A program made the position numbers and the translations under genes. The notes beneath the pieces were generated by a model, which worked only from the letters and a program-made list of their open reading frames with translations, was not told the origin of the DNA and searched no databases. Positions 32,186 to 38,270 of a DNA stretch of 38,270 nucleotides are shown piece after piece. The stretch's first letter is position 1; each line of letters begins with the position of its first letter. The stretch is from Actinomycetales bacterium (GTDB taxonomy: Bacteria > Actinomycetota > Actinomycetes > Actinomycetales > JAHECE01): positions 1 through 38,270 of the forward strand of contig JARKOU010000274.1 of the NCBI GenBank assembly GCA_029975645.1. Direction: 5' to 3'.

Positions 32186-33600
32186 AGCTTGAAGGCCTTC
32201 CTGGGGTTGGTGACGACCAGGTCGTAGGCCGTGTCGAGGGCCTCGTCCATCGTCAGGCGGTGGTCGGCCACGAGCTTCGCGAGGAAGCCCGAGTCCATCC
32301 GGCGGTTGGTGTCGTGGCGGGCGGGGATCGACAGGTACGCCCGGGTGTCGTCGATGAACCCCGAGGTCCGGGAGAAGCCCGCGGTCTCGGTGACCGCGCT
32401 GCGGTACCGGGTCATGGCCTCCGGCGAGTCGATGAACCACCAGGGGGCGCCCACGTACACCGACGGGTAGAAGCCGGCCAGCGGGGCGAGCTCGCGCGAG
32501 TACACGGTCTCGTCGATCGTGAAGAAGATGACCTGGAAGTTCGGGTTCGTCCCGAACGCCGAGAGCATGGGCTGGACGGCGTTGGTGAACTCCACCGCCA
32601 TCGGGATGTCCCCGCCCACGTCCGCGCCGTACCGCTCGAACGACGGCGCGTGATGGTTGCGGTAGACCGCCGGGTGCAGCGTCATCACCAGGCCGTCCTC
32701 GGAGGCCATCCTGGCCTGCTGGAACATGAAGTTCCGGCGGAGGGTGTGCCCGTCCTCGACCGTGATCTTCCCGGAGCGGGCGAGGGCGTACAGGCGCTCG
32801 GCCTCGGCGTCGCTGATCGGCTCGACGCGCGCATCACGATGGGAGTGATCGGTGGAGACCGCGCCGTTGGCCTTGAAGAAGGCGCGCCGGTTCTCCATCG
32901 CGGCCACCCAGCCGGCGTAGGTGCCGGTGTCGATCCCCGAGACCTCGGCGAGCGTGTCGACCAGGCCGTTCCAGGCAGGCGTGGCGGGCTCCAGGTACTT
33001 GTCCGGGCGGAAGGTCGGGGCGACCTTGCCGTCCCACGTCGGGTCGCCGGCCAGCTTGATGTGGTGGCGCAGGTCGTCGCACGGGTCGTCGGTCGTGGCG
33101 ATGAACTCGATCGGGAACGTCCGGTACAGCGCCCGCGGCAGGAACTCCGGGGTCGCGATCTTCTCGGCGATCGCGTCGTAGATCTCGTCGGCCGTCTCCG
33201 CTGAGGGCACGACGTCGATCCCGAAGATGTCGACGAGCTCGGACTCGAACCAGAACTTCACGGGCGTGCCGCGGTACGCCTTCCAGTGCGTGCACAGCAG
33301 ACGGAACGCGTTGCGCTTCTGCTCCGGCGAGAACTCCGCCTGCCCCACCCCGAGGTCGGCGAGCGAGACGCCGTGGGCGTGCATCATCCGGTTCACGTAG
33401 TGGTCGGGGGTGATGAGGAGCGAGGTGGGGTCCTCGAACGGGACGTCGTCGGCAAGCCACTGGGGCGGCACGTGCCCGTGGGGGGAGATGATCGGAAGGT
33501 CGCGCACGGCGTCGTACAGCTGCCGTGCGATCGGACGCACGGCGGGATCGGCCGGCAGCAGACGGTCGGGGTGAAGGGTCAGCGGGGTCATGGCGTTCAT
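32182..33600 (-). CDS. uxaC: Uronate (glucuronate) isomerase
   Basis: This 472-aa protein is uronate isomerase, interconverting D-glucuronate and D-fructuronate (or galacturonate and tagaturonate). The amidohydrolase-type metal site HxH is at H41/H43 (SPHGHVPP). Conserved family blocks include LLCTHWKAYRGTPVKFWFES, FIATTDDPCDD, FKANGAVSTDHSH and the C-terminal NPRKAF. Length matches the family. The ATG at 33600 gives MNAMTPL; the ATG at 33591 is equally possible, and neither has a clear ribosome-binding site. The start lies only 22 nt after a palindromic copy of the island motif, so repressor binding there would block this operon. First gene of uxaC-uxuB-gntK. Confidence 0.93.
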   Translation of the reverse strand: MNAMTPLTLHPDRLLPADPAVRPIARQLYDAVRDLPIISPHGHVPPQWLADDVPFEDPTSLLITPDHYVNRMMHAHGVSLADLGVGQAEFSPEQKRNAFRLLCTHWKAYRGTPVKFWFESELVDIFGIDVVPSAETADEIYDAIAEKIATPEFLPRALYRTFPIEFIATTDDPCDDLRHHIKLAGDPTWDGKVAPTFRPDKYLEPATPAWNGLVDTLAEVSGIDTGTYAGWVAAMENRRAFFKANGAVSTDHSHRDARVEPISDAEAERLYALARSGKITVEDGHTLRRNFMFQQARMASEDGLVMTLHPAVYRNHHAPSFERYGADVGGDIPMAVEFTNAVQPMLSAFGTNPNFQVIFFTIDETVYSRELAPLAGFYPSVYVGAPWWFIDSPEAMTRYRSAVTETAGFSRTSGFIDDTRAYLSIPARHDTNRRMDSGFLAKLVADHRLTMDEALDTAYDLVVTNPRKAFKL

Positions 33601-33622
33601 CGTCGGGGGGCCATCGGGGGGC

Positions 33623-33646
33623 GGCAATCGCTTGCCATCAGTTGCC
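33623..33646 (-). promoter_or_regulatory. Island operator-like motif between uxaC and larA-like gene
   Basis: Minus strand reads GGCAA-CTGAT-GGCAA then GCGATTGCC. The right part GGCAAGCGATTGCC is a CG-centred palindrome. It lies in the 90-bp divergent region and could control both directions. Confidence 0.6.
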
Positions 33647-33690
33647 GCGATCCCTTGCCGGATGCGGCCCGGCGGGGGCAAGGTGGCGGC

Positions 33691-34980
33691 ATGACCGCGA
33701 CTCTCGACGACGTCACCGCGCTGGCCCGTGCCGCCTCCCGGATCGGAGGACCCGACCAGGTTCTCACCACCGAGGAGGTGCGAGCCTTCATCCTCGAGTC
33801 CCTCGGCAACACCGATCTCGACGGCAAGAGCGTGTGCCTGCTCCTTCCGGACGCGACCCGCAGCACTCCCCTGCCGATGCTCCTCTCCTGTGTGCACGAA
33901 GCCCTCATCGGCCGCGTGAGCACCCTGACAGCGCTCATCGCCCTGGGTACCCACGCCGCGATGAGCGAGTCGGAACTCGCACACTGGATGGGCTACGAGG
34001 AACGCGGACTCGAGGCCACCTACCCAGGCCTGAGGGTTCTCCAGCACGAGTGGTGGGAGCCGGAGACGTTCGCCTCGCTGGGCACGATCAGCGCCGAGCG
34101 GGTCAAGGAACTGACCGAGGGACGGCTCGCCGTGCCGGCCGAGGTGGACCTCAACCGCGCCGTCGTCGAGAACGACGTCGCCCTCGTGATCGGCCCGGTC
34201 CTCCCCCACGAGGTGGTGGGCATGTCGGGCGGCAACAAGTACTTCTTCCCGGGCGTCGCCGGTCAGGACATCATCGACCTCACGCACTGGGTCGGTGCAC
34301 TGATCACGAGCGCGCAGATCATCGGCACGCGCGGCATCACGCCCGTCCGGGCCCTCATCAACGAGGCATCGGACCTGATCCCGAGCGAGAAGCTCGCGCT
34401 GTGCATCGTGCCGCAGGCGGGCTCCTCCTCCTTGCACGCCGTGACGTTCGGCACCACGGAGACCGCCTGGGCGTCGGCGGCCGAGGTCACTGCTGAGACG
34501 CACGTCCGCTACCTGGACGCCCCCGTCAAGCGCGTCGTCTCGATCATCCCGGAGAAGTACCCGGAGATCTGGACCGCGGCCAAGGGCTTCTACAAGCTCG
34601 AACCGGTGGTCGCCGACGGAGGCGAGGTCATCCTCTACGCACCCCACATCGCGGAGATCTCGTTCACCCACCACGAGATCTACGAGATCGGCTACCACTG
34701 CCGCGACTACTTCGTGAAGCAGTGGGACCGGTTCTCCGGCGTGCACTGGGGCGTGCTCGCGCACAGCACGCACCTGCGCGGCGCCGGCACCTACGACGAG
34801 GTCGAGGGCGAGAAGTGCCGCGTGGACGTCACTCTGGTCACGGCAATCCCCGAGGAGAAGGTGCGCGGGGCGAACCTCGGCTACATCGCCCCGGAGGACT
34901 TCGACCTGGCCGCGTACGAGGCCGACCCCGAGACCCTCGTGGTCCCCAACGCGGGCGAGGTGCTCTTCCGGCTGCGGTGA
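33691..34980 (+). CDS. LarA-family nickel-dependent racemase/epimerase (putative D-gluconate/D-mannonate 2-epimerase)
   Basis: This 429-aa protein belongs to the LarA (DUF2088) family of enzymes that use the nickel-pincer nucleotide to racemise or epimerise 2-hydroxy acids. Expected functional residues are present: DATRST (54-59), H88 in GTHAAM, H173, K183 in SGGNKYFFPG and H199. These align with L. plantarum LarA H108, H174, K184 (cofactor attachment) and H200 (nickel ligand). A LarA homologue with D-gluconate 2-epimerase activity has been reported. Here uxaC/uxuB would make mannonate and gntK/gnd would use gluconate, so mannonate-to-gluconate epimerisation is the best inference. ATG at 33691 follows AAGGTGG. 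Family call is firm; substrate is inferred. Confidence 0.88.
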   Translation: MTATLDDVTALARAASRIGGPDQVLTTEEVRAFILESLGNTDLDGKSVCLLLPDATRSTPLPMLLSCVHEALIGRVSTLTALIALGTHAAMSESELAHWMGYEERGLEATYPGLRVLQHEWWEPETFASLGTISAERVKELTEGRLAVPAEVDLNRAVVENDVALVIGPVLPHEVVGMSGGNKYFFPGVAGQDIIDLTHWVGALITSAQIIGTRGITPVRALINEASDLIPSEKLALCIVPQAGSSSLHAVTFGTTETAWASAAEVTAETHVRYLDAPVKRVVSIIPEKYPEIWTAAKGFYKLEPVVADGGEVILYAPHIAEISFTHHEIYEIGYHCRDYFVKQWDRFSGVHWGVLAHSTHLRGAGTYDEVEGEKCRVDVTLVTAIPEEKVRGANLGYIAPEDFDLAAYEADPETLVVPNAGEVLFRLR

Positions 34981-35025
34981 GGCCATCGGGCGCCGCCGGT
35001 CGCTCAGCGCACCAGACGGTTCCGC

Positions 35026-36039
35026 TCAACGGCGCCGGCGCGCTGTGGAACCGCGAACCACCAGGCGGGTGGGGAGGACGAACGCCTCGGCTGCGCGGGC
35101 GTGTGCGCCGTTGATGAGCGCCACGAGGTTGCGCACCGCCGTGATCCCCATCGCCCGCACCGGTGCCGCGACCGTGGTCAGCGGAGGTGTGACCAGGCGG
35201 GCGGCCATGATGTCGTCGAACCCGATCAGGCTCACGTCCTCCGGGACGCGCACCCCGTGCGCCACGAGGAACCGCAGAAGCCCGATCGCCATGAGGTCGT
35301 TGTAGGCGATGACCGCCGTCGGCGGGCCGTCCAGCATCTGCGCGCCGGCCTCGGCGCCACCCTCCGTGGTCGGCGCGAACGGCCCTATCCGGCGCGTGCT
35401 CAGGGCCAACTCGTGGCCGGCCTCGCGCAGGGCTCGCCACCGCATCCCATCCGCCCAGGAGGCCTCCGGACCGGCCACGTACGTGATGGCCTCGTGACCC
35501 AGCTCCCCCAGGTGCTCGGCCGCGCGGCGCATCCCCCGCGGGTTGTCCGTCACCACGCTCGGCACACCCATGAGGTCGCGGTTGAGCACCACCATCGGCT
35601 TCTGCTTGGCGATCACCCGCAGCGTGGAGTCGGACATCCGCGAACTGCCGATCACGATGCCCTCGACGGCGGGTAGCACCCGCTCGAGCGACTCCCTCTC
35701 CACCTGGTCCGACTCGCGCGCATCGGCGAGGAGCACCGTGTAATCCGCCTCCGACGCCGCGATCTGCGCTCCCCGGATCAACTCGGAGTAGAAGGGATTC
35801 GTCACGTCCGAGACCATCACCGCGAGCATCTTGGTCCTGGAGGTCGAGAGCGCCCGCGCCAGGGGGTTGGCGCGGTAGCCGAGCCGGGCGGCCACCTCCC
35901 GGATGTGGGCCGCGGTGTCCGCGTTGACGCGCCCGGGCCTCGCGAAGGTGCGCGAGACGGTCGACGGCGCAACACCGGCCTCGCGTGCGACGTCGTAGAT
36001 GGTGGGGGCTGCCGGCCGCCGCGTGGGCTCGTCCGTCAT
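35026..36039 (-). CDS. LacI-family transcriptional regulator of the uronate island
   Basis: This 337-aa regulator has a canonical LacI HTH (TIYDVAREAGVAPSTVSRTF, 13-32) and a normal hinge helix (N58-P-L-A-R-A-L64). The sugar-binding domain begins at about 70 (LAVMVSDVTNPFYSEL). It lies between the larA-like gene and the GPH transporter and is divergent from the latter. A palindromic copy of the island motif (36061-36084) covers the expected -35 region of its own promoter, so autorepression is likely. TAGCCT sits 6 nt before the ATG at 36039, suggesting a leaderless mRNA. The effector is probably a pathway sugar acid (inference). Confidence 0.9.
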   Translation of the reverse strand: MTDEPTRRPAAPTIYDVAREAGVAPSTVSRTFARPGRVNADTAAHIREVAARLGYRANPLARALSTSRTKMLAVMVSDVTNPFYSELIRGAQIAASEADYTVLLADARESDQVERESLERVLPAVEGIVIGSSRMSDSTLRVIAKQKPMVVLNRDLMGVPSVVTDNPRGMRRAAEHLGELGHEAITYVAGPEASWADGMRWRALREAGHELALSTRRIGPFAPTTEGGAEAGAQMLDGPPTAVIAYNDLMAIGLLRFLVAHGVRVPEDVSLIGFDDIMAARLVTPPLTTVAAPVRAMGITAVRNLVALINGAHARAAEAFVLPTRLVVRGSTARRRR

Positions 36040-36045
36040 ACGGCC

Positions 36046-36051
36046 AGGCTA
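36046..36051 (-). promoter_or_regulatory. -10 box TAGCCT for leaderless lacI-type transcript
   Basis: On the minus strand TAGCCT is followed by exactly 6 nt and the ATG at 36039. An operator-like palindrome lies 9 nt upstream of the box. Confidence 0.55.
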
Positions 36052-36060
36052 GGGCGGCCG

Positions 36061-36084
36061 GACAACACATGGCAACCGATTGTC
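36061..36084 (+). promoter_or_regulatory. Island operator-like motif overlapping lacI promoter
   Basis: Reads GACAA-CACAT-GGCAA then CCGATTGTC. The palindrome TGGCAACCGATTGTCA (36070-36085) is a near-perfect CG-centred LacI-type operator. It is the best copy in the window. Confidence 0.65.
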
Positions 36085-36164
36085 ATCAGGGTGCGCGGAC
36101 TGCGGGAATAGAGGCGTCATCGCGGCCCGCCCCATGGGGTCGCACCCAGCAAGCAGCCCCATCG

Positions 36165-36188
36165 GACAACAAAGAGCAACCGGTAGCC
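36165..36188 (+). promoter_or_regulatory. Island operator-like motif upstream of the GPH transporter
   Basis: Reads GACAA-CAAAG-AGCAA then CCGGTAGCC, about 85 nt before the transporter ATG. The right half-site is imperfect, and no clear TANNNT box follows. Confidence 0.5.
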
Positions 36189-36273
36189 GCTCGAGACGAG
36201 CCACTGACTCAATGGGCGCCGACACCACCCGACCACCAGGCCCAGAGCCTGACACCCACAGGAGATCACACTC

Positions 36274-37725
36274 ATGTCCGTCCTGACGAGACCAGGGCCA
36301 GCCGCGGCGACCACGCCCAAGCGGCTCGGCCTGAAGCAGTACTCCGGCTACGCCGCCGGCGACGCCGCCAACAACCTGGCCTTCTCCATGGCGGGTTCGT
36401 TCCTCCTCCTCTACTACACCAACGTCGTCGGCCTCGAGGCAGCCCCGCTGGGCACGATGTTCCTGCTCATCCGGTTCTGGGACGCCCTCGCCGACCTCGG
36501 GGTCGGGCGCGCCGTCGACGGCAAGAAGCCGGGCAGGCTGGGCAAGTTCCGGCCGTTCATCCTCTACTTCTCGCTGCCGCTCCTGATCTCGAGCATGATG
36601 ATCTTCTCGGCGAACACCTTCTTCCCGGGGATGAGCGCCACGCAGGGCCTGATCTACGCATACATCACGTACGCCGTGATGGGCACGCTCTACAGCCTGG
36701 TCAACATCCCCTACGGCTCGATCGCCCCCGCGATGACCCAGGTCCCCACCGAGCGGGCCAAGCTCGCCACGTGGCGCGTCTACGGCTCGAACATCACCAT
36801 CCTCATGCTGTCCTTCGTGGTGGCGCCGCAGATCAAGAAGTTCGTCGGCGACCCGACCGGCCTGCAGCGGTCCCTGTTCATCACCACGGCGATCTTCGTG
36901 GTGGTCGGCATGGCCCTGTACCTCTACACGGTGGCGACCGTGAAGGAGCGGGTGCACCGCGACGTCGCCGCGCCGAGCATGAAGGAAAGCTTCCGCACGC
37001 TGACCCACAACAAGCCGCTGCTCTGGCTGTGCGTCGGCAGCCTGATGTTCCTCACCGGCCTCACCGCTCTCGGGACGATGGCGCCCTACTACGCGATCTA
37101 CGTCCTCAATGACCCGCAGTACATCGCGTGGAACGCCGTCGCCCAGGCGGTCGGTACGTTCCTCGTCGCCGCCTTCATCCCCCTCATCGTCCGCAAGTTC
37201 GGCAAGAAGAACGGCTACATCTCGCTGGGCATCGTCGGCGTCATCGCCGGTGCGATCCTCACGCTCGCCCCTCGGGAGACGCCGATGGTCGCGGTGATCG
37301 GCTTCTTCGTCCTCGGCATCGGCATGGGTGGCGTCAACACCCTCATGTGGGCGCTCGAAGGGGACACTGTGGAGTACGGCGAGTGGAAGACCGGCATCCG
37401 CACGGAGGGCACCACGTACGCGCTGTTCTCCTTCACCCGCAAGATGGGACAGGCCCTCGGCGGCGCCTTCGGCGCCTACGCCCTCGGCTGGGTCGCATTC
37501 AACTCGCAGGCAGCCAAGGACGGCGTGGCCCAGTCCGCCGGCCCGATCGACGGCCTCCAGCAGGCGGCCGGCGCGCTGTCCGGCGGCGTCATCCTCATCT
37601 CCCTGCTGGTCATGGCCTTCTACCCGCTGACGGAGAAGGTGTTCAAGCAGATCGTCGGTGAGATCGCCGCTCGCCGCGCCGAGCGCGAGGCCACCACGTC
37701 CCTCGAGCCCCTCGTCAAGGCGTAA
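36274..37725 (+). CDS. GPH-family glucuronide:cation symporter
   Basis: This 483-aa protein has about 12 helices and belongs to the glycoside-pentoside-hexuronide:cation symporters, closest by eye to UidB-type glucuronide carriers. Signatures are the N-terminal YSGYAAGDAANNLAFSM, RFWDALADLGVGRAVDG, and WALEGDTVEYGEWKTGIRTE followed by SFTRKMGQALGG. It likely imports glucuronides or related uronides with H+ or Na+. The ATG has AGGAGAT about 8 nt upstream. It is divergent from the LacI regulator, with two island motifs between them. No beta-glucuronidase gene is in the window. A strong hairpin follows, before gnd. Confidence 0.88.
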   Translation: MSVLTRPGPAAATTPKRLGLKQYSGYAAGDAANNLAFSMAGSFLLLYYTNVVGLEAAPLGTMFLLIRFWDALADLGVGRAVDGKKPGRLGKFRPFILYFSLPLLISSMMIFSANTFFPGMSATQGLIYAYITYAVMGTLYSLVNIPYGSIAPAMTQVPTERAKLATWRVYGSNITILMLSFVVAPQIKKFVGDPTGLQRSLFITTAIFVVVGMALYLYTVATVKERVHRDVAAPSMKESFRTLTHNKPLLWLCVGSLMFLTGLTALGTMAPYYAIYVLNDPQYIAWNAVAQAVGTFLVAAFIPLIVRKFGKKNGYISLGIVGVIAGAILTLAPRETPMVAVIGFFVLGIGMGGVNTLMWALEGDTVEYGEWKTGIRTEGTTYALFSFTRKMGQALGGAFGAYALGWVAFNSQAAKDGVAQSAGPIDGLQQAAGALSGGVILISLLVMAFYPLTEKVFKQIVGEIAARRAEREATTSLEPLVKA

Positions 37726-37760
37726 CGAGTTCCTGACGACCACCGGCCGACACCCCCGAT

Positions 37761-37798
37761 GTGATGCCCCGTGGTCCTGCCGGACCACGGGGCGTCAC
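37761..37798. terminator. Hairpin terminator or attenuator before gnd
   Basis: A 17-bp inverted repeat with one T-G pair (37761-37777 with 37782-37798) has a TGCC loop, 35 nt after the transporter stop. No T-tract. It probably ends the transporter transcript or limits read-through into gnd. Confidence 0.8.
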
Positions 37799-37875
37799 CA
37801 CTTCCGGCCCCGACACCACACGATCCCCCTGCTACCGCAACCCGCCCGCTACTGCACCAAGGAAGAGTGACTGGA

Positions 37876-38270
37876 ATGACTACCGACACCATCCCCACCC
37901 CCAGCGACAGCCCCGTCGCGACCGCTCAGGTCGGCGTTGTCGGCTTGGCGGTAATGGGGAGCAATCTGGCCCGGAATTTCGCCAGCCGCGGGTACACCGT
38001 GGCGGTGTTCAACCGCAGCCCGGCCCGCACGAGCGCGATGATGGCCGCGCACGGGGCGGAGGGCGCGTTCGTGCCCGCGACGCGGTTGGAGGACTTCGTC
38101 GCCAGCCTGGAGCGGCCCCGCCGGATCATCATGATGGTCCAGGCCGGCGCCGCGACCGACGCCACGATCGACTCCCTCGTCCCCCTGCTGGAGCCGGGTG
38201 ACATCCTGGTCGACGGCGGCAACGCCCACTTCCCCGACACCCGCCGCCGCGAGGCCGCCCTCCGGGCGGT
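37876..38270 (+). CDS. gnd: 6-phosphogluconate dehydrogenase, 5' part (runs off the window)
   Basis: The first ~131 residues show the N-terminal NADP domain of decarboxylating 6-phosphogluconate dehydrogenase. The fingerprint is VGVVGLAVMGSNLARNFASRGY, then VAVFNRSPARTS, RRIIMMVQAG and the substrate-binding VDGGNAHFPDT. The enzyme converts 6-phosphogluconate to ribulose 5-phosphate and CO2, the step after gluconokinase. ATG at 37876 follows AGGAAGAG at a somewhat long distance. Its place at the end of the island suggests a pathway-dedicated copy, though it could be the only gnd of the organism. Confidence 0.93.
   Translation, partial: MTTDTIPTPSDSPVATAQVGVVGLAVMGSNLARNFASRGYTVAVFNRSPARTSAMMAAHGAEGAFVPATRLEDFVASLERPRRIIMMVQAGAATDATIDSLVPLLEPGDILVDGGNAHFPDTRRREAALRA

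Noticed and set aside
33691-34980. Lactate racemase as the function of the LarA homologue
   Set aside because: No lactate permease or lactate-metabolism genes are nearby, and all neighbours handle six-carbon sugar acids.

Overview
The window is very GC-rich with almost pure G/C third codon positions, many GTG starts, GTGA/ATGA stop-start overlaps and TANNNT-type -10 boxes. It also carries actinobacterial families (RskA-type anti-sigma, DUF6529, DUF2269, NhaA-DsbA fusion, UidB-like GPH transporter). This points to an actinomycete, probably a Micrococcales/Cellulomonadaceae-like organism (lineage is inference). I see no tRNA, rRNA, CRISPR array, insertion sequence or prophage genes.

Region 1 (1-20.1 kb) is mostly housekeeping or stress genes. 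It holds a lipoprotein/membrane-protein pair; a carboxymuconolactone decarboxylase-family protein; a CREST/ceramidase-like membrane protein followed by a PlsC-type acyltransferase and a small PLDc_N/SHOCT-like protein; a CPA1 Na+/H+ antiporter divergent from an NhaA-DsbA fusion; and a receiver/glutaredoxin-like/thioredoxin-reductase-like fusion without redox cysteines. Then come a SixA-like phosphatase beside a CYTH protein, SRPBCC and DUF2269 proteins, and an ECF sigma/RskA pair divergent from a cupredoxin - FAD reductase - DUF6529 membrane protein module. The region ends with a DHFR-like protein, a small membrane protein and a cytidylate-kinase-like protein, closed by a strong hairpin terminator.

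Region 2 (20.2-38.3 kb) looks like one sugar-acid catabolic island. It contains larB-larE (nickel-pincer cofactor synthesis), an FMN reductase, a LacI regulator, an AEC carrier, and two divergent transcription units of Gfo/Idh oxidoreductases and TIM-barrel isomerase-like proteins. After these come a tightly overlapping uxaC - fructuronate reductase - FGGY gluconokinase operon, a divergent LarA-family nickel racemase/epimerase, a second LacI, a GPH glucuronide transporter and the start of 6-phosphogluconate dehydrogenase.

Read together, these genes suggest an unusual glucuronate route: glucuronate -> fructuronate (UxaC) -> mannonate (UxuB-like) -> gluconate (LarA-family C2 epimerase using the nickel-pincer nucleotide) -> 6-phosphogluconate (GntK) -> ribulose 5-phosphate (Gnd). 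No mannonate dehydratase, KDG kinase or KDPG aldolase is in the window, so the island may bypass the classical Ashwell route. Seven copies of a 24-bp motif (GRCAA-N5-NGCAA-SC, some ending in a CG-centred palindrome) occur in four intergenic regions of the island, including the one upstream of larE. This suggests cofactor synthesis, uptake and catabolism are co-regulated, probably by the LacI proteins. The pathway and regulon are inferences from sequence and gene order.
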